In this document: positions 1 to 9,240 of the stretch, piece after piece
Position numbering within the stretch: position 1 is the stretch's first letter
How the letters are laid out: each line of letters starts with the position of its first letter
Source of the DNA: Calditrichia bacterium
GTDB taxonomy: Bacteria; Calditrichota; Calditrichia; Calditrichales; J004
DNA length: 64,000 bases
NCBI GenBank assembly: GCA_020635035.1
Contig: JACKAO010000001.1
Location: 62,001-126,000 of the forward strand
Reading direction: 5' to 3'
Position numbers and translations under genes: made by a program
The notes under the pieces: model-generated
Told to the model about the DNA's origin: nothing
The model's input: only the letters and a program-made list of their open reading frames with translations
The model's database searches: none

Positions 1-558
1 AACACACCGGTAGTGAATATTCCGGGTTGTCCGCCACATCCGGATTGGTTTGTCGGCACGGTTGCAACTGTTCTCATTGCTGGTCTCGGAGCCGTTGAAG
101 TTGATGAACATAAACGCCCGAAGGCATTTTATGGTAAACTTATCCATGATAACTGTCCGCGTCGTGGTCAATTTGACCAGGGAAATTTTGCCCAGGATTT
201 TGGTGATGATGGTTGCCTCTACAAACTCGGTTGTAAAGGTCCGGTAACACATTCTGACTGTCCGAAAAGACAATGGAACAGCGGAGTTAACTGGCCCATC
301 GGCAGTGGTCATCCATGTATTGGTTGTGTTGAACCTTTCTTCCCTTATAAAGATAATATGTATGAACAGGTTCAGGTTCAGTTCGCCACGGCTCCATCAA
401 CTTATCCTGGCATAATCAATCAAAAAGAAACACGTGTCGATCCTGTTGTTACAGGTCTGGTTGGCGCAGCAGCAGGTGCCGCAATAGGGGCTGGTGTTGT
501 CGCCGCAAGAAAAAACAAGGCAGCTAAAGAAGCTAAGGAGGAGGAAAATGGCTCTTAG
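1..558 (+). CDS. hybO: NiFe hydrogenase small subunit, C-terminal part (5' end outside window)
   Basis: This is the C-terminal ~185 residues of a membrane-bound [NiFe] hydrogenase small subunit, the electron-transfer subunit with three Fe-S clusters. The frame is open from base 1, so the gene begins upstream. Visible signatures are IPGCPPHPDW (proximal-cluster Cys), HDNCPRRGQFDQG, then CLYKLGCKGP and DCPKRQWNSGVNWPIGSG followed by PCIGC, the medial and distal cluster ligands. A glycine/alanine-rich hydrophobic stretch near the C terminus (GLVGAAAGAAIGAGVV), followed by a Lys/Glu-rich tail, fits the usual membrane anchor. The stop overlaps the next start by 11 nt, so the two genes are translationally coupled. 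Family assignment is firm; the Hyd-2/HybO subgroup is inferred from the following hybA and hybB. Confidence 0.95.
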   Translation, partial: NTPVVNIPGCPPHPDWFVGTVATVLIAGLGAVEVDEHKRPKAFYGKLIHDNCPRRGQFDQGNFAQDFGDDGCLYKLGCKGPVTHSDCPKRQWNSGVNWPIGSGHPCIGCVEPFFPYKDNMYEQVQVQFATAPSTYPGIINQKETRVDPVVTGLVGAAAGAAIGAGVVAARKNKAAKEAKEEENGS

Positions 559-1450
559 TCGAAGAGATTTTTTCAAAACCTCCACAATTCTTGGAGGTAC
601 CATTCTCGGTGTTTCCAAAAAGTCTTTTGCTGAAGAAACTGAACAAAGTATTGCAGACAATTGGGGAATGCTGAATGACAGTACTCTTTGTATAGGTTGC
701 CGGGGATGCCAGTCAGCCTGTAAAAAAGAGCATGGACTGGATCGTGTTGGAAATGATCCGCGCTATGATATGCCCACGGATTTGAATGCGGATAATCTTA
801 CTTTGATTCAGCTATACAATAAAACAGAGACTGAATATTGTTTTATAAGAAGAAGTTGTCTGCATTGTAATTATCCGTCTTGTGTTTCAGTGTGCCCGGT
901 TGCAGCTTTTACAAAGCGGGATGATGGTGTTGTTGTTTATGACAAAGACAAATGCATCGGCTGTCGTTATTGCCAGGTGGCATGTCCTTTTGAAGCGCCG
1001 ACATTCGAATATGATGAAGCTTTTCCGGTAGTTCATAAATGCGATTTTTGCAAAGACACGCGTCTCGATAAAGGTTTAAAACCGGCCTGTGCATCTGTCT
1101 GTCCGCGGGGAGCCATAAAATTTGGTAAACGTGGAGAACTACTTGAAGAAGCAAGGAACCGCATAAAAGACAACCCCGAACGCTACAATGCACATATTTA
1201 TGGTGAAACTGAAATTGGCGGCACATCGGTAATGTTCCTTGCTCCCAAGAATATCGAATTTGATGATCTAGGTTATCATTCCTGGGGAGAAACGCCACCG
1301 GGAGCGTTGCAGGAAAAAATTCAACATGGGATTTTTAAGTACTGGATTCCGCCTGTAGCATTGTACGGTGCCCTGGCAATTCTTGCAGTTTCAAACCGCA
1401 AAAAAAATAACGATGATAACCAATCGGAGGAGGCCGGAAATGAAAGTTAA
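548..1450 (+). CDS. hybA: Hydrogenase 4Fe-4S ferredoxin subunit with Tat signal, HybA-like
   Basis: This is a periplasmic iron-sulfur electron carrier between the hydrogenase small subunit and the membrane quinone-reactive subunit. ATG 548 is chosen because a strong Shine-Dalgarno (aaggaggagg) lies just upstream and the protein then opens with a twin-arginine signal (SRRDFFKT) at residues 4-11; an upstream in-frame Met lacks these. Four cysteine groups read CIGCRGCQSAC, CLHCNYPSCVSVCP, CIGCRYCQVACP and CDFC...CASVCP, enough for four [4Fe-4S] clusters. A C-terminal hydrophobic helix (about residues 272-288) anchors it. At 301 aa it is close to HybA size. It overlaps both neighbours by 11 nt, as in a tight operon. 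Confidence 0.93.
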   Translation: MALSRRDFFKTSTILGGTILGVSKKSFAEETEQSIADNWGMLNDSTLCIGCRGCQSACKKEHGLDRVGNDPRYDMPTDLNADNLTLIQLYNKTETEYCFIRRSCLHCNYPSCVSVCPVAAFTKRDDGVVVYDKDKCIGCRYCQVACPFEAPTFEYDEAFPVVHKCDFCKDTRLDKGLKPACASVCPRGAIKFGKRGELLEEARNRIKDNPERYNAHIYGETEIGGTSVMFLAPKNIEFDDLGYHSWGETPPGALQEKIQHGIFKYWIPPVALYGALAILAVSNRKKNNDDNQSEEAGNES

Positions 1451-2600
1451 TGCAGCTCCGATGAATCAAAAAATATGGACACCATGGTTTACAGTTGGTG
1501 TCATTTTTATTGCACTTGGTGCTATAGTAACATTGTATCGTTTTATTTTTGGAATTGGTGCAGTTACTAATTTAAGCGATGGGGTTCCCTGGGGGATATG
1601 GATTGCATTCGATGTTGTAACGGGAATAGCTCTTGCAGCTGGTGGTTTTACAATGGCTGCCTTAATCTATATTTTTAACAGAGGGCAATATTCTCCCCTT
1701 GTTCGGCCAGCATTGATAACCGCATTGCTTGGATACGGCATAGCTGCTTTTTCGATTATGCTGGATGTTGGACGATGGTGGCAGCTCTACAATCCTTTGC
1801 TTCCACGGTCATGGCAGGGAAATTCACCCTTATTCGAAGTTTCTCTTTGTGTAATGACCTATCTGACAGTGCTTATTCTTGAATTTGTTCCTATCGCGGC
1901 AGAAAAATATAAAGATTCTGACAATGCTTTTCTTAAATCATTAGCGAATAAATTAGGACCGGTTGTTAATAAAGCATTATTGTTCCTGATAATACTGGGT
2001 GTTGTAATTTCTACTTTGCATCAGTCATCTTTAGGTTCGGTTATGTTGGTTGCTGTGGCACGGATTCATCCATTGTGGCACACGGCCTGGCTGCCATTTT
2101 TGTTTCTGGTATCAGCTATTGCAGTAGGTTTCCCGGTGGTCGTTATTGAATCGTTTGTTTCTGCGAAGGCTTTTAAACGGAGCTTTGAAGCAGGCATTCT
2201 TTCTAAGCTTGTTAAAGTGACACCCTGGTTTTTAGCCATCTATGGAGTTGTACGTTATAGTGATATTATCATTTCCGGGAAAGCCGGGTATCTGTTAAGC
2301 GGGTGGGGATTGCTGTTTATTGTTGAAAATCTGATGTTGATTATTATTCCGTTTTTTATGTTTATTAATCAAAAAGCCAGAACAAGTCCCAACGGTTTGC
2401 TGATTGCATCGGTCATAATGGTTGTCGGATTGGTTTTAAATCGGCTGAACACATATCTGATAACATATTCTCCGAGACCAGGTTGGGATTATTTCCCGTC
2501 AATCGGTGAGTTGCTTGTCTCGGCAATGTTGATTTCACTTTTATTTGTCGGATATAAAATTCTGGCGAATAACTTCCCGGTACTCAGTAAAGAACATTAA
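1440..2600 (+). CDS. hybB: Hydrogenase integral membrane subunit HybB (NrfD/PsrC family)
   Basis: This is the multi-pass membrane subunit that passes electrons from HybA to the quinone pool. The 386-aa product is hydrophobic with about nine to ten membrane helices. It has the family's early WTPWFTVGVIFIALG and GVPWGIWIAFDVVTGIAL segments and the later HQSSLGSVMLVA and HPLWHTAWLPFLF segments. ATG 1440 is preferred over an upstream in-frame ATG at 1368 because a ggaggaggccgg ribosome site precedes it and the N terminus then matches the family. It overlaps hybA by 11 nt. In E. coli and Geobacter-type operons the large subunit gene follows hybB; here it does not. Confidence 0.93.
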   Translation: MKVNAAPMNQKIWTPWFTVGVIFIALGAIVTLYRFIFGIGAVTNLSDGVPWGIWIAFDVVTGIALAAGGFTMAALIYIFNRGQYSPLVRPALITALLGYGIAAFSIMLDVGRWWQLYNPLLPRSWQGNSPLFEVSLCVMTYLTVLILEFVPIAAEKYKDSDNAFLKSLANKLGPVVNKALLFLIILGVVISTLHQSSLGSVMLVAVARIHPLWHTAWLPFLFLVSAIAVGFPVVVIESFVSAKAFKRSFEAGILSKLVKVTPWFLAIYGVVRYSDIIISGKAGYLLSGWGLLFIVENLMLIIIPFFMFINQKARTSPNGLLIASVIMVVGLVLNRLNTYLITYSPRPGWDYFPSIGELLVSAMLISLLFVGYKILANNFPVLSKEH

Positions 2601-2616
2601 TAATTAAATACTTTGA

Positions 2617-3015
2617 ATGAAATTTAATAAACTAAATATTCTAAAGATTTTTCTGTACCTGGTGGCTGTGCATTCATTTCTGGTTGGAGTAAATCTGATT
2701 GTTTTCCCCACCGACTGGATGCAATTATTTGGGTTTGGGACAATTACTGAAAATTTCTTTAAAGTTCAGGGTGGGGTGTTTCATATAGTTATGGCGGTTG
2801 CTTATGTTTTAGCTGGCTGGAGGCCGATAGAGTATAAAATTTTAATTGTATTTTCTATCGCAGCAAAATTTTTAGCGACCGCTTTTTTATTTTCATATTT
2901 TCTGATCATTAATCCGGCATGGATGATACTCATATCAGGCTTTGGTGATTTTTCAATGGCCATGATCCTTCTTTATTTATACAAAACAACAAAAGAACTG
3001 CAAACACATGGATAG
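2617..3015 (+). CDS. Small four-helix membrane protein of unknown function
   Basis: This 132-aa protein has four predicted membrane helices (about residues 8-28, 45-66, 72-94 and 98-120) and no cysteine pairs or catalytic motif that I recognise. It starts 16 nt after hybB and is followed within 4 nt by the SDR gene, so it probably shares the hydrogenase transcript. The layout resembles small DUF4345- or DoxX-like membrane proteins, but I cannot assign a family. Its position suggests a membrane accessory role; that is inference only. Confidence 0.75.
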   Translation: MKFNKLNILKIFLYLVAVHSFLVGVNLIVFPTDWMQLFGFGTITENFFKVQGGVFHIVMAVAYVLAGWRPIEYKILIVFSIAAKFLATAFLFSYFLIINPAWMILISGFGDFSMAMILLYLYKTTKELQTHG

Positions 3016-3018
3016 CCC

Positions 3019-4575
3019 TTGGAGAAACAACATCAGACGCTTTTAATTACAGGTGCAACAGGTTTTATTGGCAGTTATTTTGTTGATCGTGCAAAAGATA
3101 CCTTTAATATTTACGCAATTTCCAGACGCCGGCCTAAGAATAATGAATTTTTTACAAATCCGAATATTCAATGGCTGCAGGCTGATATAGCAGATGCAAA
3201 ATCGCTTGAACAGGCACTGCTGAAAATAGATCCCCAATACACCGTTGAATATGTTATCCATCTGGCGGGATTTTATGATTTTAATTATGATAACAATCCC
3301 GAGTATGAACGGACCAATGTATCAGGTACAAAAAATGTACTTGAGCAATGTAAAGCTCTTAATATAAAGCGGTTTATATTTGCAAGCTCAGTTGCTGCTT
3401 GTAATTTTCCGCGGAAAGATGGTAGACGTATCACTGAGACCACACCAGCTGATGCACCGTTCGCCTATGCTGAGACTAAGAAAAAAGGTGAACAAATGAC
3501 CCGTGAGTATGCCCAGTTTTATAAAACGACAGTCGTTAGATTTGCGGCTGCATTCAGTGACTGGTGTGAATATGGCCCTTTGTATGTCTTTCTGACAACC
3601 TGGTTAACACGGAACTGGAAAGCCAGAATTCTGGGGGGAAAAGGTAATTCTGCTATTCCTTATCTGCATGTAAACTGCCTTGTCAATTTATTACTGGAAG
3701 TTGTTGATAAGAGTGATGCTTTGCCAGATTTTGATACATACATTGCCAGCAGCAGTACATCTGCATCACACCAGGAGTTATATAATTTATCTACTCATTT
3801 CTTTTTTGGAGAAAGCCGCAATCCCTTTCATATGCCAAAATGGATTGCCACACTTGGTGTGCTCAGTATGGATTTGCTTGGAAGGGTTACTGGAAAAAGG
3901 CCTTTTGAACGTCCATGGATGATGCAATATGTAGATAAACAGATGCTCGTTGATAATTCTTACACACGTGAAGTTTTAAACTGGCAGCCCACGAGAAGGT
4001 ACGTTATTCAGCGACGCTTGCTTTTCCTGATTGAACACATGAAAAGTTACCCGTATGAATGGCAGAAGCGAAACCATCTTGCTCTGAAGCAAAGCAGGGT
4101 AAGCCCTAATTTTTTAATTTATGAAGCACTGGATAGGCTTGGCGCCGGTATTATTGAAAAATGTGTGGAACACCTTCTAAATCCGGATAATTTTGAAAGT
4201 TTTACTACCTATCATTCCACAAACCGGTCCATATTAAAAAAGGATACAGCCACTTTATACCAGTTCTTATCAGTGGCTGTAAGGGCAAAGGATCGTATGG
4301 GGATCATTCAGTATGCCCGGGAAATTGCCCGGATACGGGCTGAGCAAAATTTTAAACCCCAGGAAGTAATTGATGCGATCTCATCTATTGGTAAAATCAT
4401 CAATGAAGAGCTTATAAAGGAAGAATCCTTAAAAGGCATGCAGCAAGAAATTTATGATGAAATTAACCTTACCTTTCAGCTTGTACGGGATGAGATTGAA
4501 GGTGTTTTTGAGTCAATCCTGCGCACCAAAACATCCAGGGCTCATTTTGTTCTGAAAAGAAAATCAACCACATAG
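3019..4575 (+). CDS. Extended SDR-family NAD-dependent epimerase/dehydratase with C-terminal extension
   Basis: The N-terminal ~350 residues form an extended short-chain dehydrogenase: Rossmann motif GATGFIGS near residues 12-19, NVSGTKNVLEQC, the active-site region FASSVAA, and catalytic Tyr150/Lys154 in YAETK. Residues ~350-518 are an added helical, charged region (ending in KTSRAHFVLKRK) that I do not recognise. The start is taken as TTG 3019, right after the previous stop; no strong Shine-Dalgarno is visible, so the exact start is uncertain. Typical extended SDRs are 300-350 aa, so the ~170-aa tail is unusual. It is probably co-transcribed with the hydrogenase genes; the substrate is unknown. 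Confidence 0.85.
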   Translation: MEKQHQTLLITGATGFIGSYFVDRAKDTFNIYAISRRRPKNNEFFTNPNIQWLQADIADAKSLEQALLKIDPQYTVEYVIHLAGFYDFNYDNNPEYERTNVSGTKNVLEQCKALNIKRFIFASSVAACNFPRKDGRRITETTPADAPFAYAETKKKGEQMTREYAQFYKTTVVRFAAAFSDWCEYGPLYVFLTTWLTRNWKARILGGKGNSAIPYLHVNCLVNLLLEVVDKSDALPDFDTYIASSSTSASHQELYNLSTHFFFGESRNPFHMPKWIATLGVLSMDLLGRVTGKRPFERPWMMQYVDKQMLVDNSYTREVLNWQPTRRYVIQRRLLFLIEHMKSYPYEWQKRNHLALKQSRVSPNFLIYEALDRLGAGIIEKCVEHLLNPDNFESFTTYHSTNRSILKKDTATLYQFLSVAVRAKDRMGIIQYAREIARIRAEQNFKPQEVIDAISSIGKIINEELIKEESLKGMQQEIYDEINLTFQLVRDEIEGVFESILRTKTSRAHFVLKRKSTT

Positions 4576-4597
4576 AATTTTAATTTTCATATTATCT

Positions 4598-5569
4598 TTA
4601 CCAGGCATATGCTTCAGGTGCCTGATTCCCCGGACCCGGCCAGATTTCATCCAACTTTTTCATTAATTCTTCACCTGGTTTTATTTCTAAAGTCTGCACA
4701 TTTTGTTTGAGTTGTTCTACAGTTCTTGGACCAATGATCGGAGAAGTTACCACAGGATTTTGCAGTACCCACGCTAGTGCTAAATCTGCGGGTGCAAAAT
4801 CATTTTCATGGCAAAGTGCTTCATACTGTTCAATCTGGGGCCTTATTTTTTCAGCAGCTTTCAGAAGGGGTTCGCGCGTACGACGGCCTTCATTGCGATT
4901 CTCAAGGATACCGCATAATATACCTCCGCCTAAAGGACTCCATGGAATCAGCCCGACACCAAAACGTTCACATGCCGGGATCACTTCCAGTTCAATATGA
5001 CGATTCCTGAGACTGTATATGCTTTGTTCAGAAACAAGTCCGATGTGATGACGATTCTGTGCAGTAAAAAATGCTTCAGCGATATTCCAGGCAGCAAAAT
5101 TACTGCTACCGACATAAGTAATTTTCCCTTCACGGATAAGTTGCTCCATTGCCTGCCATATTTCTTCCCATGGGGTGGACCTGTCGATATGGTGCATCTG
5201 GTATAAATCGATATGGTCTGTTTGCAATCTTTTCAGGCTGGCTTCACAAGCGCGTTTAATATGATAAGCAGACAGTTTGCCATCATTTGCTCTGCCATCC
5301 AGCATCGATCCGTATACTTTGGTTGCCAGAACAATATCATTCCTTTTACCGCTTTTTTTTAACCAGCGTCCGATTATTTCTTCTGTCAGGCCTTTTCCTT
5401 TATCCCAACCGTAAACATTAGCGGTATCAAAGAAATTAATACCCAGCTCAATGGCATGATCCATAATTTTATAACTATCTGCTTCATTTGTGTAAGGGCC
5501 AAAATTCATTGTTCCCAAACATAAACGGCTTACTTTTAATCCACTGCGTCCCAGATGTTTATATTCCAT
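4598..5569 (-). CDS. Aldo/keto reductase
   Basis: This is an NADPH-dependent oxidoreductase of the aldo/keto reductase (TIM-barrel) superfamily. The sequence shows LGRSGLKVSRLCLGTMNFG near the start and the tetrad regions: DTANVYG (Asp, Tyr), LATKVYG (Lys) and YQMHHID (His). IPWSPLGGGIL and SPIIGPRTVEQLKQN form the C-terminal cofactor region. The start is set at 5569 because AAAGGAG lies 5 nt upstream; an in-frame ATG 24 nt earlier would put this site inside the gene. The product is 323 aa, normal for the family. It is divergent from the GH13 lipoprotein gene. The substrate cannot be told from sequence. Confidence 0.93.
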   Translation of the reverse strand: MEYKHLGRSGLKVSRLCLGTMNFGPYTNEADSYKIMDHAIELGINFFDTANVYGWDKGKGLTEEIIGRWLKKSGKRNDIVLATKVYGSMLDGRANDGKLSAYHIKRACEASLKRLQTDHIDLYQMHHIDRSTPWEEIWQAMEQLIREGKITYVGSSNFAAWNIAEAFFTAQNRHHIGLVSEQSIYSLRNRHIELEVIPACERFGVGLIPWSPLGGGILCGILENRNEGRRTREPLLKAAEKIRPQIEQYEALCHENDFAPADLALAWVLQNPVVTSPIIGPRTVEQLKQNVQTLEIKPGEELMKKLDEIWPGPGNQAPEAYAW

Positions 5570-5626
5570 TACAACTCCTTTTTTAGTTATCATTTATATA
5601 ACAATTTTTTTGAGCAATAAGTTTAA

Positions 5627-5638
5627 AAGATATATCTT
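5627..5638. promoter_or_regulatory. Palindrome AAGATATATCTT in divergent intergenic region
   Basis: A perfect 12-bp palindrome lies between the divergent aldo/keto reductase and GH13 genes, with TTTAA and TTAAA flanks that nearly extend it. It could be an operator for a dimeric regulator serving both genes, or chance in AT-rich DNA. No regulator gene is adjacent. Confidence 0.3.
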
Positions 5639-5725
5639 AAACCACTATCTTGTAAACTAATCTGCTCATCCTGGTTAAATATTTTCATCAAAGTTATTTT
5701 AGATCAATTTCTCACGGAGTTAAGA

Positions 5726-7525
5726 ATGAAGGTTCTTCTTGCATTTATAATGTTACTATTACTGGTTAACTGTACTTCCAGTAATCGAAAAAGTTCGGAA
5801 GAAAAGTCTGTCGATTGGGCAAAAGGAATTGTTTGGTACCAGATTTTCCCGGAGCGCTTTAGAAATGGAAATCCTGCTAATGACCCTAAAGCATCAGAAG
5901 TACCCGGATCAGAAGCAGAACCCGGCTGGCAAATCCATCCATGGGGAAGTGACTGGTATGAGCTACAACCCTGGGAGAAAAAGAAGTCGGACTATTTTTA
6001 TGACCCCGTTTATAACAGATTTTATGGTGGTGATTTAGAAGGTGTAATTCAAAAATTGGATTATCTCGAAGATCTTGGTGTTAATGCTATCTACTTCAAT
6101 CCTGTATTTGAGTCGCCCAGTCTGCACAAGTATGATGGCTCTACTTTTCACCATATCGATGATAACTTTGGCCGTAATCCGCAGAGTGACAGAGATAGAC
6201 TTGCGGCTGCACATGAAACAGACAATCCGCAAAGCTGGATATGGACATCGGCAGATTCTGTATTTCTGCAGCTTATCAGTCAAGCACATAAAAAGAATAT
6301 TAGAATTGTTATTGATGGTGTTTTTAATCATACCGGTACTGAATTTTTTGCTTTTAGTGATTTACAAAAAAATGGTCAAAATTCCATTTATGCAGATTGG
6401 TATGATGTTATATCATGGGATAATCCTGAGACTGACAAAAATGAGTTTGACTATAAAGGCTGGTACGGACATAAAAGCTTACCTGAATTTTTTGAAGATG
6501 AAAACGGGTTTCATAAAGGTGTTTGGCAATATATTATTGCTGCATCCAAACGCTGGATGGATCCCAATCAAGACGGTGATCCGTCGGACGGTATTGATGG
6601 CTGGCGTCTTGATGCTGCGGAAACGGTTAATCCTAAATTCTGGAAAGACTGGTATCAACAGGTAAAACAATTAAATCCTGATGCCTTGATTGTTGCAGAG
6701 TTATGGGATGAAGCATCTGCTGATATTCATGAACAGCAGTTTGACGGGGTTATGAATTACCCGTTTGCTTATGCTATGATGGAGTATTTTATTAATGATA
6801 AAAGAAAAATCAGTAGTGAGCAGCTCGCCGATCGTTTAACAAAACTTGTAGATGGTTATGGTGAAAAAACGATGCATCTTTTATGGAATCTGATGGACAG
6901 TCATGATACAGATCGTCATGCATCAATGATATTGAATCCCGACCTTAATTTTGACAGGGACAGAAGTCCTAAAGATAACCCGGATTATATTGTGAGAAAG
7001 CCGACGGATGAAGAACGTAAAACGCAAAAGCTCATTGCGGCATTTAAGATGACTTTTATCGGTGCGCCGATAATTTATTATGGTACAGAATGCGGAATGT
7101 GGGGGACAGACGACCCTGATAATCGCAAACCCATGCTATGGAAAGACATAAAATATGATGACGAGCGTACTCATCCGCTGAAAGGCAAAACACGGCCGGA
7201 TGATAAAAATGTTTTCGATGATGCCTTATTTAATTATTATAAAACTTTAATCGATTTAAGGAGAACAAATCCTGCACTTAAAATCGGATCATTTAAAGTG
7301 CTGCCGACCACGATTTCAGAAAATACATTTGGTTTTATACGCCGAACCAAAACACAAAGCCTTTTTGTTATTTTTAACAGGGCAGATAAAGATGAGTCTG
7401 TCGAATTAGCATCCAACGGTAGTTTAACAGATATCATCAGTGGCGAAAAATTCGAATCAAATTCCGGAGTATCACGTATCTATCTCACAGCTAAAAGTTT
7501 CAGAATATTACAGGATAGTTTATAA
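5726..7525 (+). CDS. GH13 alpha-amylase-family glycosidase, lipoprotein
   Basis: This is a starch- or maltodextrin-type glycosidase of family GH13, probably anchored in the cell envelope. The N terminus is a lipoprotein signal ending in LLVNC (Cys16). The four GH13 conserved regions are visible: DGVFNH (Asp197), GWRLDAA (nucleophile Asp296), VAELWDE (acid/base Glu325) and DSHD (Asp394). The ~600-aa length with early WAKGIVWYQIFPERFRNG and HPWGSDW fits neopullulanase/cyclomaltodextrinase-like enzymes; exact specificity is inferred. The start is preceded by a good ribosome site (cacggag). It stands largely alone, followed by a small membrane protein gene after 31 nt. Confidence 0.93.
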   Translation: MKVLLAFIMLLLLVNCTSSNRKSSEEKSVDWAKGIVWYQIFPERFRNGNPANDPKASEVPGSEAEPGWQIHPWGSDWYELQPWEKKKSDYFYDPVYNRFYGGDLEGVIQKLDYLEDLGVNAIYFNPVFESPSLHKYDGSTFHHIDDNFGRNPQSDRDRLAAAHETDNPQSWIWTSADSVFLQLISQAHKKNIRIVIDGVFNHTGTEFFAFSDLQKNGQNSIYADWYDVISWDNPETDKNEFDYKGWYGHKSLPEFFEDENGFHKGVWQYIIAASKRWMDPNQDGDPSDGIDGWRLDAAETVNPKFWKDWYQQVKQLNPDALIVAELWDEASADIHEQQFDGVMNYPFAYAMMEYFINDKRKISSEQLADRLTKLVDGYGEKTMHLLWNLMDSHDTDRHASMILNPDLNFDRDRSPKDNPDYIVRKPTDEERKTQKLIAAFKMTFIGAPIIYYGTECGMWGTDDPDNRKPMLWKDIKYDDERTHPLKGKTRPDDKNVFDDALFNYYKTLIDLRRTNPALKIGSFKVLPTTISENTFGFIRRTKTQSLFVIFNRADKDESVELASNGSLTDIISGEKFESNSGVSRIYLTAKSFRILQDSL

Positions 7526-7556
7526 TAATAATCTGTAAGATTTTTTAGGAGGATTT

Positions 7557-7802
7557 ATGGAAGTGCTTGGGATAATATTCTTAGTATTCATTTTATGGTT
7601 ATTTTTAAAAATATTCGCTGCTTTGTTTACTGCCGGCGCCTTTCTTTTAACCATTCCTTTTAAAATAATAGGAGCAATTCTATTTCTTGCTGTAATTGTG
7701 CCTGTTACAGTGGCAGGAGCAGCATTTGTTAGTATTCTTTTACCGCTTATACCTGTTTTTCTGGTAATTGCAGGAATAGTTGTGCTTCTTCGGCATGGCT
7801 AA
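7557..7802 (+). CDS. Small hydrophobic membrane protein
   Basis: This 81-aa protein is almost wholly hydrophobic, with two or three membrane helices separated by a short PFK turn near residue 35. A strong ribosome site (aggagg) 6 nt before the ATG supports translation. I recognise no family motif. It follows the GH13 gene closely and may be co-transcribed with it. Short phenylalanine/isoleucine-rich proteins of this kind are often stress- or envelope-related, but no function can be claimed. Confidence 0.7.
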   Translation: MEVLGIIFLVFILWLFLKIFAALFTAGAFLLTIPFKIIGAILFLAVIVPVTVAGAAFVSILLPLIPVFLVIAGIVVLLRHG

Positions 7803-7880
7803 AAGAGGATAACACTGTTTGCACAATAAAAACACAGTATTTAGATTATCCTAAGCAAATTCAACCGGAGCTAATTATTC

Positions 7881-9239
7881 ATGGGAAACAATTATTGTGT
7901 AGCAGTATTCGGAGGCGCAGTAGCCGGGTCGGAAGCAGTTGAGCAAATGACTTCTAAAGGTGTTCATGTAGTTGTATTTGACCAGAATAAACTGCCTTAT
8001 GGGAAAATTGAAAGTGGTCTTCCAAAATGGCATGTTAAACTTCGTGATAAGCAGGAACAAAAAATTGATCAAAAGCTTGATCAGCCACTCGTACATTATA
8101 TTCCCAATTGCAGACTGGGACAAGATATCAGTTTTCAGCAAATTACCGGCGAATGGGGATTTAATGCCGTTCTTTTAGCAACCGGAGCCTGGAGGGACCG
8201 ACCATTACCGGTTCCGGGAATTGAGCAGTTTCTTGGGAAAGGGTTTTATTATCAGAATCCATTTGTTCAGTGGTTCAATCTATGTCATGACCCGTCCTAT
8301 GATGGCCCCCAATTTAAAATACAAGATAATGCAGTAGTGATTGGTGGAGGATTGGCTTCTATTGATGTCGCTAAAATTCTGATGATTGAAAATTTCAGGA
8401 ATTCGGTTGCAAAAATCGGAAAACAGATTGATACCATAACAGTTGAACGGCTTGGAATTAAAGCTGCTGCTGAACAATTAAATGTTAATCTTTCAGAATT
8501 AAATATGAAAGGTTGCACAATATACTATCGACGCCGAATAATTGATATGCCCCTTTCACCGGACCCACAAAGTGATGATCCTGAAGAAATTAAAAAAGTA
8601 CATAATGTACGTGAAAAAATAGTTAATCTTGCCAGGGAAAAGTTCCTTTTCAATATTGTTGATTGTCATTCACCAAAAGAGTTGATTGAAGAGAATGATG
8701 AATTAAAAGGCCTGGTCTTCCAGAAGAATAAAATAGAAAATGGAAAAGCAGTTCCTTTAGAAGGTAGTTTAGAGTTTGTTTATTCACCGCTGATTATTTC
8801 ATCGATAGGTAGTATTCCTGAAATGATTCCCGGGATAAAAGGCAGTATTGAAAAGTTTGACCTTGAAGATGGAGAATCAGGTAAACTGGCAGGTTATGAA
8901 AATGTTTTTGCTTTGGGAAATGCAATTACAGGAAAAGGTAATATTAAGGAGTCCCAACAGCATGGCAGGAAAGTATCAGAATCAATAATCAGGGACTACC
9001 TTGGGGTTGATCGGCAGGAACATGAATCTGAATATGATTTTAAGAATGAAATAACTGATCAGCTTAAACCGGTTACACAATTTATCGAACAAAGTGAAGC
9101 AATAGATGATAAAGTTTTCAGTAAAATTTTAGAAAATGTTAAACAATTGCAGTTAAAAGCAGGATATAACGGTAATTACCAAAAATGGATTCAACAGCAT
9201 TTGCCTTTAAGAATGGAAAATATAAAAACACCTTTGTAA
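7881..9239 (+). CDS. FAD/NAD(P)-binding oxidoreductase (ferredoxin-NADP reductase / glutamate synthase small-subunit-like)
   Basis: This is a 452-aa two-dinucleotide-binding flavoprotein. The N-terminal FAD site reads VAVFGGAVAGSEAVEQM, a slightly atypical GxGxxG variant. A central NAD(P)-type motif reads AVVIGGGLASIDVAKIL, and the late FAD-contacting segment reads GYENVFALGNAITGKGNIKES. GAWRDRPLPVPGIEQFLGKG matches the adrenodoxin reductase/GltD-like group. ATG 7881 has ccggag 9 nt upstream. The stop is 1 nt before the SUI1-like gene, so the two are co-translated. The electron partner is unknown; no ferredoxin is adjacent. Confidence 0.85.
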   Translation: MGNNYCVAVFGGAVAGSEAVEQMTSKGVHVVVFDQNKLPYGKIESGLPKWHVKLRDKQEQKIDQKLDQPLVHYIPNCRLGQDISFQQITGEWGFNAVLLATGAWRDRPLPVPGIEQFLGKGFYYQNPFVQWFNLCHDPSYDGPQFKIQDNAVVIGGGLASIDVAKILMIENFRNSVAKIGKQIDTITVERLGIKAAAEQLNVNLSELNMKGCTIYYRRRIIDMPLSPDPQSDDPEEIKKVHNVREKIVNLAREKFLFNIVDCHSPKELIEENDELKGLVFQKNKIENGKAVPLEGSLEFVYSPLIISSIGSIPEMIPGIKGSIEKFDLEDGESGKLAGYENVFALGNAITGKGNIKESQQHGRKVSESIIRDYLGVDRQEHESEYDFKNEITDQLKPVTQFIEQSEAIDDKVFSKILENVKQLQLKAGYNGNYQKWIQQHLPLRMENIKTPL

Positions 9240-9240
9240 A

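Noticed and set aside
494..547. Upstream in-frame start for hybA
   Set aside because: It would put 18 basic residues before the Tat motif and ignore the strong ribosome site at 536-545.
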